This document shows positions 55,285 to 63,999 of a DNA stretch of 64,000 nucleotides, piece by piece. The stretch comes from Hoylesella oralis ATCC 33269 (GTDB taxonomy: Bacteria > Bacteroidota > Bacteroidia > Bacteroidales > Bacteroidaceae), in the NCBI RefSeq assembly GCF_000185145.2, contig NZ_GL833118.1, positions 186,001-250,000 on the forward strand, given 5' to 3'. The stretch's first letter is position 1; the number at the start of each line of letters is the position of its first letter. Below the pieces are notes generated by a model, which was given only the letters and a program-made list of their open reading frames with translations, had not been told where the DNA came from and did not search any database. The position numbers were made by a program, and so were the translations under genes.

Positions 55285-56178
55285 TTATCTGCGATATGTA
55301 TCTTGATACCCCTTAAACGAGATGTCCACCACGTTTTCGGGGCGTATGCGGAAATTGTAATCGTCCGTCACATGGTCTATATTGTCGGTAACTCGCAAAG
55401 TAAACGTACCTTCCTGCCAATGTGTGAACCTGTTGTCTTGTCTGTAATATCTGTAATCTTCCACCCAAGAACCGAAATCTCCTGCAGTCAATACCCGTAT
55501 GGGTTCGGTAATGTTGTATTGTATTTTCAGTTTGGGTGTCTTATAGCTTTCCATCGTTCCTTTTCCGGCTATGGTGAAATCTAAGGATTTATTATTTTTG
55601 GCCGCCCAATTTACGGTCCATGTTTCGTTCGTACAGCTGAAGGCATACCGATAGGGTTCGTCTCTGTCGTCATTATTTGCGTTTCTTTCATCGTTTGAAA
55701 AGTAGTAAGACGCCTTCGGAGCACAATTGCTTTCGCTTATAGTCCATGTATCCGAGTCTGCATCTTTTATTTTCAAATTGTAAAAAATGGTATCTCCGTT
55801 GATGCCCGATGATGCTTGGACAGTCCACGTACTGCTCTCGAAATCTTTGAATGTTACCGTGTAATACGGTCTGCTGTCGCGGTTCATCGAAACAAGGTTA
55901 TATATCTTTTGGTTATGCATCGGATCGGTTCCCTCTTCAAGTTTAGCATATTTAAAGTATAGTTCTTTCACCGAATCGCGCTTTTCGGGTGTATCTTGCC
56001 GGATATATTCCCCAAATTGTCGGGCAAAACGCAGCAAATCGGTGAAACAGGTGAGCGTTTGTTCGGTATATCTCAATACTATACGGCCGGAAGAGGTGGC
56101 ACGATAGTCATCTCCCGATGTCCAACACCCCGTTAAAAGCAGGCAACCGAGTGCCGCAAGCAATATCTTTGTTTTCAT
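55285..56178 (-). CDS. Lipoprotein of unknown function
   Basis: The 297-residue predicted lipoprotein (lipobox LLTGC near residue 18) is rich in beta-strand-like segments such as DSDTWTISESNCAP and LDFTIAGKGTME. I do not recognise a family. The C terminus SFKGYQDTYRR ends in an unstructured tail. It is transcribed with the barrel gene upstream (21 bp gap), opposite the second sigma operon, so it may be a target or sensor of that module. Confidence 0.72.
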   Translation of the reverse strand: MKTKILLAALGCLLLTGCWTSGDDYRATSSGRIVLRYTEQTLTCFTDLLRFARQFGEYIRQDTPEKRDSVKELYFKYAKLEEGTDPMHNQKIYNLVSMNRDSRPYYTVTFKDFESSTWTVQASSGINGDTIFYNLKIKDADSDTWTISESNCAPKASYYFSNDERNANNDDRDEPYRYAFSCTNETWTVNWAAKNNKSLDFTIAGKGTMESYKTPKLKIQYNITEPIRVLTAGDFGSWVEDYRYYRQDNRFTHWQEGTFTLRVTDNIDHVTDDYNFRIRPENVVDISFKGYQDTYRR

Positions 56179-56199
56179 AACTTTTTTGTTTTTATGGTT

Positions 56200-56826
56200 T
56201 TAAAATCTGTATCCGGCACCGCAACGCAGTACGCCCAATGCCCCTACTCCAAACTCGGCGTAGCCATAGAGACGCTTGCCGACCATCGCACCAAGTAGGG
56301 TTGCGTGCACGATAGGGTTTATCTTGTGGCTGAAACCGGTGTTGTAAAAGCCCTTGTACATGCGGTCTGTGGCTCCTATGGCTATGCCGCTGTAGAATTG
56401 TTCTATCGGGGCAATAGAGTAATAGTATCTGCAACTTGCCAATAAAGTGATATTGTGCATGTGGAAAGAGCCATTTCTATTATTCGAGATAATATCGTAT
56501 CTGTGTCGGTAAGTGTGCTGCCATGCGGCTTGTGCGCCCAATGCCCAATGGTTAGACAGGTGATAATGGTAGGTTATATCTACGCTCAAGGTCTGACGTA
56601 TCTCGGAGAGAGTATATTTACCGCTATTGTATTCGTAGAGTGGACTACTCCTGTCGAGCTCCATAGAAGGCATGTCGTCGAAGCTCTTGTGGTTGGTATA
56701 GTAGCCTATACCGATAGAAAACTCGTTCTTGGGAGTAGAAATTGCGGTCTTGGAAACTTCTTGCGCCTGAAGAAAGTATGCAGAACAGACTGCGAATGCA
56801 ATTAAAAAAGTGCGTTTGTTTATCAT
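56200..56826 (-). CDS. Outer-membrane beta-barrel protein
   Basis: The 208-residue protein has a signal peptide (NKRTFLIAFAVCSAYFLQAQ) and amphipathic strands ending in an aromatic FGVGALGVLRCGAGYRF, as in small outer-membrane barrels. Its function is unknown. It is divergent from the lipoprotein-sigma operon across a 112-bp region holding a perfect palindrome. Confidence 0.75.
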   Translation of the reverse strand: MINKRTFLIAFAVCSAYFLQAQEVSKTAISTPKNEFSIGIGYYTNHKSFDDMPSMELDRSSPLYEYNSGKYTLSEIRQTLSVDITYHYHLSNHWALGAQAAWQHTYRHRYDIISNNRNGSFHMHNITLLASCRYYYSIAPIEQFYSGIAIGATDRMYKGFYNTGFSHKINPIVHATLLGAMVGKRLYGYAEFGVGALGVLRCGAGYRF

Positions 56827-56864
56827 GAATAATGTTTTTTTACATGGAAAACGCAGGGAATAGA

Positions 56865-56894
56865 AAAATCTTGCATCGTTCTATGCAAGATTTT
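56865..56894. promoter_or_regulatory. 12-bp-arm palindrome in the divergent control region
   Basis: AAAATCTTGCAT (56865-56876) and ATGCAAGATTTT (56883-56894) form a perfect inverted repeat with 6-nt spacing, directly upstream of the + strand -7 element (56896-56903). It is placed as an operator for a dimeric regulator of one or both divergent genes. Confidence 0.6.
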
Positions 56895-56895
56895 C

Positions 56896-56903
56896 TATTT
56901 TTG
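56896..56903 (+). promoter_or_regulatory. -7 element of the lipoprotein-sigma operon
   Basis: TATTTTTG matches the consensus, 36 bp before the ATG at 56939, and touches the palindrome to its left. Confidence 0.6.
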
Positions 56904-56938
56904 CAGTTAGCTATATAGAAACAGGCTATAGAATACGT

Positions 56939-57556
56939 ATGAATATGGAACACTGTAAAAATAAAAAAGGTATATGTGCCTTTTCGCTCCGCCTGATGGC
57001 GCTTTTGGCCGTCTTGGTGGCCGTAAGTTGCGGCGTAGAAGATAATGACACCGGCACCGGCGGCGGCATTTATAACAACTCCGGTGCATCTTCGGGCGGC
57101 GTCTACGGCACATACGAGGGTAAATGGAAGGCCGATAATCGGGATTTGGGCACGGCCGTATTGAAAGTAGATAGCCATTTGGAGTTCTCAGGTTTGCCGC
57201 TTACCGAACTTCTCAGCAATATCGTGACCAAAGAGGAGGTAGCTTCGGCCGCCGTATCTGCCGCGGGCGATGCCTATAGAGTGCCTTTCATACAGACCGC
57301 TTACTCGGCTACGTCGCTCTATTTCAATATAACAAAGCTCGATTATACGTTTGTCTACACCCTCGAAGGTACCCCTCATGAGGTGGAAGTTGTGATGGCT
57401 GCCACCGGTTCCGTGGCCGTGTACGACAAACAGAACGGCAGTTTCGTGGTGCTGTTGAAGGTAATCGGTTTCACTGTAGACGGTGTGAAGACGGCGAATT
57501 ACGGTAAGGAACAAACGCTGATGTTTAATTCTACGGCGAGAAGAAGCGCAAAGTGA
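56939..57556 (+). CDS. Lipoprotein, first gene of the second sigma operon
   Basis: The 205-residue protein has a hydrophobic segment and lipobox-like AVSC (near residue 31), then a Gly/Thr/Asn-rich linker and a beta-rich body. It may belong to DUF4840; this is a guess. It overlaps the sigma factor start by 4 bp (GTGA). A surface or periplasmic sensor that feeds the downstream regulator is plausible from position. Confidence 0.75.
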   Translation: MNMEHCKNKKGICAFSLRLMALLAVLVAVSCGVEDNDTGTGGGIYNNSGASSGGVYGTYEGKWKADNRDLGTAVLKVDSHLEFSGLPLTELLSNIVTKEEVASAAVSAAGDAYRVPFIQTAYSATSLYFNITKLDYTFVYTLEGTPHEVEVVMAATGSVAVYDKQNGSFVVLLKVIGFTVDGVKTANYGKEQTLMFNSTARRSAK

Positions 57557-58095
57557 AGTCGGAACAAGAGCTTTTGCAAGCCATAAACGGGGGAAACAGG
57601 GCGGCCATGCGCGAGCTGTACGACCGCTATTCGGGCTATGCCATGGCGGTAGGGTTGCGCTATATGGCCGATGCCGATGCCGTAAAAGACGTGCTGCAAG
57701 ACAGTTTCGTAAAGATATTTACCGGTATCGGGGCGTTCGAATACCGTGGAGAGGGCTCGCTCAAGGCATGGGTATTGCGTGTAGTTGCCAACGAATCGCT
57801 CACTCAACTGCGCAGATATCATCATTTCGCGGTAACAGACGAGATGCCCGATATGCCCGATGAGAATGTTCCCGATACCGAAGATGTGCCCCTGAGCGTA
57901 ATAATGCAGATGATAGAGCGGTTGCCTGTGGGCTACAGAACGGTTTTCAATCTCTTTGTTTTCGAACAGAAAAGCCATAAGGAGATAGCTCTGTTGCTCG
58001 GTATCAAGGAAAATTCTTCGGCTTCGCAGTACTTCCGAGCCAAGAATATGCTGGCAAAAATGATTGAAGAATATAAAATAACTACAAAGATATGA
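57553..58095 (+). CDS. ECF RNA polymerase sigma factor (second)
   Basis: The 180-residue ECF sigma factor has region 2 (LYDRYSGYAMAVGLRYMADADAVKDVLQDSFVKIFTGI) and region 4 (RTVFNLFVFEQKSHKEIALLLGIKENSSASQYFRAKNML). The start is GTG at 57553, overlapping the previous stop, and the stop overlaps the next start (ATGA). The three genes are tightly coupled, as for a self-contained envelope-stress or signal module. Confidence 0.92.
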   Translation: MKSEQELLQAINGGNRAAMRELYDRYSGYAMAVGLRYMADADAVKDVLQDSFVKIFTGIGAFEYRGEGSLKAWVLRVVANESLTQLRRYHHFAVTDEMPDMPDENVPDTEDVPLSVIMQMIERLPVGYRTVFNLFVFEQKSHKEIALLLGIKENSSASQYFRAKNMLAKMIEEYKITTKI

Positions 58096-59303
58096 AAGAA
58101 AAAGACTGGACAGAACGGCTTCGCAAGCGTATGGCAGACCATCGGGAACCTGTCGACGAAGGTCTGTGGGCGGCGATAGAACAGTCGCTCGATGCCGGTA
58201 GAGGGCGCTCTAAAAGGGCAGTCTTCATATCTTTGCGCCGCAGGATGGCGATTGCAGCTGCGGCGGTAGTGCTGCTTGTGGGCACTGCCTATGTGCTTCT
58301 GCGTCGGCAGGGTGGCGAGGCAGGGCAGACGGTCCGCGTGTATCGTGCAGACAGGAATATGGGGTATCGGCCGCAGGCAGGCACTCTATCGCCCACAGGC
58401 GTACTGTCTGTTCCCGATAAGGGTATCGTTTATTCGCCGAAGGTTTCAGAACCGCAGGGAACATTGCCTGTAAACGGTACGGACGAACAGCTTGTTTTAG
58501 CACAGAATACTGTAGAGAAAACACCTGTGGAACTACCGCCTGACTCAAGCGAGTATGCTGTTTCTCATCAGAAGAGTACGTATTTGCAAACTGTACCTTA
58601 TATATATAACGGTGACGGACAGCCTGTCTTGCGGCACCGGAGCGAAGAAGCACGGGTGTCGATGAACCTCTATGCTTTTAATTCCATGGGCGATTATCAG
58701 GGGCGTACCGGTACGATGATGACTGAAAACATGATTGGCATTTACGATATTCCCACCCCGCAGCCCGGAATGATGTATGCTAAACACGAGCCGGTATATA
58801 TGGCCGATACGCACGAAGAAACGCATCATCGGCAGCCGATAGCCTTCGGATTGTCGGTAAGCTACAGGTTAACCGACCGTTGGTCGGTTGCTTCGGGCAT
58901 GGTTTATACCCGTCTGTCATCGGATTTCGATAAGATTATTGGTGCCGACCGTATTACCAAGCGCCAAACATTGCACTATATAGGGGTGCCGCTCACGCTG
59001 AATTACCGTATTTGGGGCAATAAACGATTGGCTGTTTATGCCGGTGCAGGCGGAGAAGCCGATATGAACGTGGCTGCCAAAACGACAACCGAGGGCGTTA
59101 ATCATACTATCGATAAGGATAAAATGCAATGGTCGATGAACGCATCTGTAGGCATTCAGTATAATATATTGCCGCAGTTGGGGGCTTATATGGAGCCCGG
59201 AGCGAAGTATTACTTTAATAATGGGAGCGCTATGGAGAACTTCTTCAAGGATAAGCCCCTAAACTTTAGCCTGCAAGTAGGCCTGCGTTTCAATGTTAAA
59301 TAA
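58092..59303 (+). CDS. Anti-sigma-like inner-membrane segment fused to outer-membrane barrel
   Basis: The 403-residue protein has a charged cytoplasmic N terminus (about 1-53; KDWTERLRKRMADHREPVDEGLWAAIEQSL resembles anti-sigma regions), one membrane helix (RMAIAAAAVVLLVGTAYVLL, about 53-72), a Pro/Gln-rich periplasmic linker (about 75-230) and a C-terminal barrel-like domain (about 245-403; PIAFGLSVSYRLTDRWSVASGM, ending LQVGLRFNVK). It is translationally coupled to the sigma factor. It may hold the sigma factor at the inner membrane while sensing the outer membrane. Confidence 0.8.
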   Translation: MKEKDWTERLRKRMADHREPVDEGLWAAIEQSLDAGRGRSKRAVFISLRRRMAIAAAAVVLLVGTAYVLLRRQGGEAGQTVRVYRADRNMGYRPQAGTLSPTGVLSVPDKGIVYSPKVSEPQGTLPVNGTDEQLVLAQNTVEKTPVELPPDSSEYAVSHQKSTYLQTVPYIYNGDGQPVLRHRSEEARVSMNLYAFNSMGDYQGRTGTMMTENMIGIYDIPTPQPGMMYAKHEPVYMADTHEETHHRQPIAFGLSVSYRLTDRWSVASGMVYTRLSSDFDKIIGADRITKRQTLHYIGVPLTLNYRIWGNKRLAVYAGAGGEADMNVAAKTTTEGVNHTIDKDKMQWSMNASVGIQYNILPQLGAYMEPGAKYYFNNGSAMENFFKDKPLNFSLQVGLRFNVK

Positions 59304-59334
59304 AGAGAAACGCATCGCTGTTTCCTGTTTTTTC

Positions 59335-60453
59335 CTATCCTATCCGGTATGCATTGAGCGTTGCAACGATATGTTGAACCTCTTCGTCGGTAAGCGTTTG
59401 GTTACATGGAATGCTCAGTTCCTCGCGATGTATCTTCTCTGTAACGGGGAAAGAGCGGTCGTTCCACTCCCGATAACATGCCTGACGATGGGGCGGAATG
59501 GGGTAGTGAACGATGGTTTGTATACCCTTTACGGCCAGAAAATGCTGCAGATGGTCGCGCCGATGGCATAGAATAGGGAAGACATGCCACACGTTATCGG
59601 CCGTATTTGCTATGGGTAAAGTCAATAGAGAGTTCTCTATGTGCTGCAAATAATACTGTGCAATCTCTTTACGCCGTGCATTCTCCTGATCCAGATACTT
59701 CAGTTTCACGTTCAATACTGCGGCCTGAAGCTCGTCCATACGGCTGTTGATGCCCCGATAAGTGAACACATATTTGCGCGAAGAACCGTAGTTGGCGAGC
59801 GTGCGCACGGTGTCTGCCAGCGTTGTGTCGTCTGTTGTAACGGCTCCGGCATCGCCCATAGCGCCCATATTCTTACCGGGGTAGAAGCTGTGAGCTGCAG
59901 CATGTCCGAGCGAACCCGTATGTCTGCCGTCGGTAAACGTACAGCCATGCGCCTGTGCATTGTCTTCTATCAGCCGTAGACCGTACTTCCGGCACAGTTC
60001 GCCGATAGGTGCGGTAAAAGCGCAACGCCCGTACAGGTGCACGATCATGATGCCCTTAGTGCGCCGAGTGATATGTCTTTCTATGATAGATTCGTCTATA
60101 TTGAACGTATCTGGGCATGGTTCCGCCAATACAGGTACGAGCCGGCACTCCGAAATGGCGAGAATGGAAGCGATATAGGTGTTGGCCGGCACGATTATTT
60201 CGTCGCCTTCGTTCATCCAGCCCATCTCCATATAGGCGCGAAGAATAAGTTTCAGCGCATCCAAACCGTTGGCACAGCTCACGCAGAAGCGCGTTCCGAT
60301 GTAAGCGGCATAGGCTTCTTCGAACGCTTTTACGGCGTTTCCCCGCAGATACCATCCGCTTTCAACCACCTTGTTTACAGCCTCTTTGAGTTCTGCAAGG
60401 TGCATCTCGGTAACTCGTTTCAGGCTAAGATATTCTATATCGTACTGTTCCAT
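59335..60453 (-). CDS. fdtB: DegT/DnrJ/EryC1 sugar aminotransferase, FdtB/QdtB-like
   Basis: The 372-residue PLP enzyme has the start VPANTYIASILA, EDNAQAHG, and the lysine region SFYPGKNMGAMGDAGAV with the expected internal aldimine lysine, followed by NYGSSRKY and GINSRMDELQAA. It transfers an amino group to a 3-keto sugar nucleotide. With the FdtA-like isomerase upstream it should make dTDP-3-amino-3,6-dideoxy-hexose. The symbol marks the family; Fuc3N and Qui3N branches are not distinguished. Confidence 0.88.
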   Translation of the reverse strand: MEQYDIEYLSLKRVTEMHLAELKEAVNKVVESGWYLRGNAVKAFEEAYAAYIGTRFCVSCANGLDALKLILRAYMEMGWMNEGDEIIVPANTYIASILAISECRLVPVLAEPCPDTFNIDESIIERHITRRTKGIMIVHLYGRCAFTAPIGELCRKYGLRLIEDNAQAHGCTFTDGRHTGSLGHAAAHSFYPGKNMGAMGDAGAVTTDDTTLADTVRTLANYGSSRKYVFTYRGINSRMDELQAAVLNVKLKYLDQENARRKEIAQYYLQHIENSLLTLPIANTADNVWHVFPILCHRRDHLQHFLAVKGIQTIVHYPIPPHRQACYREWNDRSFPVTEKIHREELSIPCNQTLTDEEVQHIVATLNAYRIG

Positions 60454-60561
60454 CGGTCGTATATGTTTTAATTAACACTGCCGTTTCCCTCATCTCTCCT
60501 CGCTCTTTTCTTTTCCTTCCTCCGTTCTCTCTGCGGTTATAAGCTGTAAAACATCCATCCT

Positions 60562-61533
60562 TCACCTCTCATCCTTCATCTGTTGGGCAGGAAAGACTTG
60601 CCACTCGTACCAGTCCCAGCACAGTCCGCGACCGCCGAACCCCTCCTTTTGACGGATCAGAGACTCGTTCAGATAGCGTCCTCTGTCCTCTGTAGAGCGG
60701 CCGAAATCAAAGTATCGGCAGTCTGCATAGTCTTGATTGATCAGACAGTCGCATATGGCATCGATGGCGCCCCACCGCTTTCCCTCCGGATTGGCTGCAA
60801 TGTACTGGGTGTGGACAACCTGTTCGGTTGCGTAAACCACGATGCCTGCCACCGTCCGTCCGTCTTTATACGCACAGTAGAGTGCGATATTGTCGGGGAA
60901 ACGCGATGCGAGCAATTCTATTTCCTGCAAGGAATGTACGGGCTTTACGCCGTATTTTTGACTGAGATTTTCGGAGAGTATCTGCCAAAAGTCTGCGAAA
61001 TCGTTGCTTTTCTTTACCGTTACACCGTTTGCAACTGCACGTTTAAACGCCCGTCTGCGCATGTAACTCCACTGCAAGGGATGCCCCATATCGATAACGG
61101 TACCTATATCTCGTGCGGCAAGATGTGCGTCGCAGGTGCGAAAGATGGCATAAAGGTCTTCCTCGGCAGGCATAAGATGATACACCCAAGGCACGCATTT
61201 GTAGAGCATATGGCGGATGCCTTGCGCAGCAAGATAGGCATTGAGTTCTTGAAAGAGCGTTATGATACGGGCAGCAGAAGCATCTATTCCCATTACGAGA
61301 CCGCCGTAAGTGAGCCCCATGTGCGACTGTATAGCGTCGCCGTTTATATTGGCCGGCAGCACTGCATATAACTTCCCGTTGAGGTAGAACATCAGTGAAT
61401 GATCCTTAAAACGGTCGCTGTGATAGTCCATGTAGCTACGGTCGAAGAGGAAAGTGCCGTTCTTCGATAGCGCTACGAAAGCATTCCACGCCTCTCGATC
61501 TGTGTTTTTATCATATCTTTTGATGTCGAACAT
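60562..61533 (-). CDS. FemAB/GNAT-like acyltransferase
   Basis: The 323-residue protein resembles the Acetyltransf_6 (FemAB-like, GNAT fold) group: a YDKNTDREAWNAFV N terminus, VPWVYHLMPAEED, and the C-terminal GNAT part GRTVAGIVVYATEQVVHTQYIAANPEGKRWGAIDAICDCLI. It probably N-acylates the amino sugar made by the neighbouring enzymes or attaches an amino acid. It overlaps the FdtA-like gene by 23 bp. A 108-bp purine-rich leader separates it from the aminotransferase gene. Confidence 0.82.
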   Translation of the reverse strand: MFDIKRYDKNTDREAWNAFVALSKNGTFLFDRSYMDYHSDRFKDHSLMFYLNGKLYAVLPANINGDAIQSHMGLTYGGLVMGIDASAARIITLFQELNAYLAAQGIRHMLYKCVPWVYHLMPAEEDLYAIFRTCDAHLAARDIGTVIDMGHPLQWSYMRRRAFKRAVANGVTVKKSNDFADFWQILSENLSQKYGVKPVHSLQEIELLASRFPDNIALYCAYKDGRTVAGIVVYATEQVVHTQYIAANPEGKRWGAIDAICDCLINQDYADCRYFDFGRSTEDRGRYLNESLIRQKEGFGGRGLCWDWYEWQVFPAQQMKDER

Positions 61534-61945
61534 TTGCGGTATTCCTTATGTATGTCAGAAAATCATCGTACTCCCGAATGTAATCTTCCTCACAGAAAGG
61601 ATCAGAAGCCAGTACCAAACAGACCGCTCCGGATGAGAAATCGTTCAGCGTTCTCCATGTTCCAGTGTCGACAAGCAGCCCTTGATAGGGATGATTGAGC
61701 AAGTAAGAACGCCGCTCTTTGCCGTTATCGAGTGTGACGTTGAAACTGCCTGCCACCGCTATAATCAACTCCAAGCAATGCTTATGGGCATGCCCTCCGC
61801 GATTCTCCCCGCCCGGTATGTCGTATATCCAATATGTCCGTTTGATATCGAAGGGCATATCCTTGCTTCCTTCGGCCACTGTAAGGTTGCCTCTCGGATC
61901 GACTATCTTCGTTAGTTCTATGATTTTCCCGACCGATATGCTCAT
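61511..61945 (-). CDS. fdtA: dTDP-4-keto-6-deoxyglucose ketoisomerase, FdtA/QdtA-like cupin
   Basis: The 144-residue cupin has the family start LTKIVDPRGNLTVAEG, RTYWIYDIPGGENRGGHAHKHCLE with the catalytic-type histidines, and RRSYLLNHPYQGLLV. It moves the keto group from C4 to C3 of dTDP-4-keto-6-deoxyglucose, before amination by the FdtB-like enzyme. Galacto (FdtA) and gluco (QdtA) forms cannot be told apart here. It overlaps the FemAB-like gene, so the two are coupled. Confidence 0.88.
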   Translation of the reverse strand: MSISVGKIIELTKIVDPRGNLTVAEGSKDMPFDIKRTYWIYDIPGGENRGGHAHKHCLELIIAVAGSFNVTLDNGKERRSYLLNHPYQGLLVDTGTWRTLNDFSSGAVCLVLASDPFCEEDYIREYDDFLTYIRNTANVRHQKI

Positions 61946-62190
61946 GATGTTTGTTTATTATATAACGCAGATTTTCGATTTTAGTATAGAAAAAACGATT
62001 TTTATAGGTCTTGTATTTGCGAATAGCGGTGTATCTTCGGATAAAAGAGTGTTTTTGCAAGGGGGATAGAATGCCTGTTTAATGAGGATAGGCGGATGGT
62101 CTGTCGGACATAGGCAGTATGCCTGTTCGGCGAATTTTGTATGGATAGGCCGTACGGTGCGTATCGGAAAAGGAGTAAAACTGCGCGTGT

Positions 62191-63351
62191 TCAGCGTATA
62201 ACAGTATCGGCAAGGCGTTTTGCCTTGGCTCTGAGAGCATCCATGTCGGCATCTGTTTCGCCGTAGCACAGTACTACTCCCATGCGTCGCCCTACGTGTT
62301 GGGAGGGCTTCCCGAATATCCTAACGCGGGTATAGTCTTCTTTCAGGGCATCTACGAGGTTGTATCGTGGCTCGTGGTTGGCGTCTTCTTTGGCAAGAAC
62401 CACGGCAGAACAACCGCTGTGTTCCAAATGAATACCGGCGATGGGCAGCCCCATAACGGCACGAAAATGGAGTTCGAACTCGCTTAGGTTGGTGGTGTGT
62501 GCCAGCGTTACCATGCCTGTATCGTGCGGACGCGGCGAAAGTTCCGAGAATATTACTTCGTTCTCTTCGGTCAAGAAGAACTCTACACCCCAGATACCTG
62601 CACCGGTGAGCGCCCTTGTAACCTTGTAGGCCATGTCTTCGGCGTGCCTTAAAGCGGTGCTATCGATACGGTATGGTTGCCAACTTTCGCGGTAATCGCC
62701 GCCTTTCTGCACGTGTCCGATGGGCGGACAGAATAGTGTCGGGCCATTCATTTGTGTTACTGTGAGCAGCGTGAACTCGCTTTTAAAGCGGATAAACTCC
62801 TCGATGATGAGTTCTTTCACATCGCCCCGACTGCCTTGCATGGCATTGTCGAATGCTTTATGTAGTTCGTCTTCGGCGCGTACGATGCTCTGTCCGTGGC
62901 CCGAGGATGACATTAAAGGTTTGACAACACAGGGAAATCCGATCTTCAGAGCGGCACTCTTGAACTCGTCGAAGGTGCGGGCGTAGAAATATTTTGCCGT
63001 GCGCAATCCCAATTCCTTTGCAGCCAAATCGCGTATGGCCTTACGGTTCATGGTGAAATTCACGGCACGTGCGCTCGGTACAACCTGTATGCCTTGGCGT
63101 TCGAAATCGAAAAGACGCTCCGTGCGGATGGCTTCTATCTCAGGTACGATGATATCGGGGCGGTGTTTCCTTACCGCTGCGTCCAACATATCGCCGTTGA
63201 GCATGTCGAATACTTCGCGCTCATCGGCCACCTGCATGGCAGGGGCGTTGTCGTATTTGTCGCAGGCTATGACGAACTGACCGGCTCTCTTGGCTGCGAT
63301 GGTGAACTCTTTACCCAGTTCGCCGGAACCCAAAAGCATGATTTTTTTCAT
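62191..63351 (-). CDS. purT: Formate-dependent phosphoribosylglycinamide formyltransferase
   Basis: The 386-residue ATP-grasp enzyme formylates GAR with formate and ATP in purine synthesis. It has the start [33 protein letters not shown], the ATP-grasp core [15 protein letters not shown] and the [25 protein letters not shown] active site. The frame extends upstream with an alternative start, but ATG 63351, overlapping the previous stop, matches the family. Its presence between dTDP-sugar genes is probably fortuitous. Confidence 0.95.
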   Translation of the reverse strand: MKKIMLLGSGELGKEFTIAAKRAGQFVIACDKYDNAPAMQVADEREVFDMLNGDMLDAAVRKHRPDIIVPEIEAIRTERLFDFERQGIQVVPSARAVNFTMNRKAIRDLAAKELGLRTAKYFYARTFDEFKSAALKIGFPCVVKPLMSSSGHGQSIVRAEDELHKAFDNAMQGSRGDVKELIIEEFIRFKSEFTLLTVTQMNGPTLFCPPIGHVQKGGDYRESWQPYRIDSTALRHAEDMAYKVTRALTGAGIWGVEFFLTEENEVIFSELSPRPHDTGMVTLAHTTNLSEFELHFRAVMGLPIAGIHLEHSGCSAVVLAKEDANHEPRYNLVDALKEDYTRVRIFGKPSQHVGRRMGVVLCYGETDADMDALRAKAKRLADTVIR

Positions 63352-63668
63352 AAGGTATCGGTGGATTTTGATGTGTGTATGAACTGTTTTACGGTTTGCC
63401 ATTCGGGTGTGACGGCAAGTCTGTGCAGGTTGCGGTCGATATTTTCCATCGTTGTTTCCGGCTCCTCGCCCCGTTTCTTGGCAATGGTATAGATAGAAAG
63501 TTGCTCGTTTCCGAAGAGTCCGAAGTAGCTCTTGAGCGCCTGTTCGTCGTCTGCGGAAAGCAAATGGAGTATATGTTCGATGTAATGTTCTACTTTGTGG
63601 TTCACGCAATCGGGCTCCTTACCTAAGCGAATAAGGAACGATTGCAGTTCTGTAGCAAGCACATTCAT
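63348..63668 (-). CDS. Small protein resembling sigma-70 region 4
   Basis: About 106 residues from ATG 63668 (a TTG two codons upstream is also in frame). The C-terminal part [41 protein letters not shown] follows the spacing of sigma region 4 helix-turn-helix segments (YFGL..E.LS...IA...G...ETT...ID..L..L). No region 2 is present. Function is unknown; it could be a DNA-binding regulator or a degenerate fold. It overlaps purT by 4 bp and follows rfbB by 10 bp. Confidence 0.7.
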   Translation of the reverse strand: MNVLATELQSFLIRLGKEPDCVNHKVEHYIEHILHLLSADDEQALKSYFGLFGNEQLSIYTIAKKRGEEPETTMENIDRNLHRLAVTPEWQTVKQFIHTSKSTDTL

Positions 63669-63678
63669 GGGCAATAAG

Positions 63679-63999
63679 TTATCTGTTGCCGTACATTTGC
63701 TCGTAATATTTTCGGTAATCTCCCGATGTTACCTCCTTTATCCATGCTTGGTTTTCGAGGTTCCACCGTATGGTCTTGACGATACCTTCGGCAAACATCG
63801 TTTCCGGATACCATCCCAAATCGTTCTTGATCTTGGTGGGATCGATGGCATAGCGTTGGTCGTGCCCCAGTCTGTCGGCTACGAAAGTAATCAATTTATC
63901 GTTGATCCAATCAATAGATATATCGCCATGCTCGTCTTTCACTTGCTTTTTCAGCACCTTGCGCAGCTCTTTGTCGCTGCTCATCATGTCGTGTATGGT
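63679..63999 (-). CDS. rfbB: dTDP-glucose 4,6-dehydratase, C-terminal part (cut by window end)
   Basis: This is the 3' part of RfbB; the reading frame is open through the window edge. The C-terminal signature TFVADRLGHDQRYAIDPTKIKNDLGWYPETMFAEGIVKTIRWNLEN is typical. RfbB makes dTDP-4-keto-6-deoxyglucose, the substrate of the FdtA-like enzyme in the same block. The catalytic SYK part lies outside the window. Confidence 0.93.
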   Translation of the reverse strand, partial: TIHDMMSSDKELRKVLKKQVKDEHGDISIDWINDKLITFVADRLGHDQRYAIDPTKIKNDLGWYPETMFAEGIVKTIRWNLENQAWIKEVTSGDYRKYYEQMYGNR

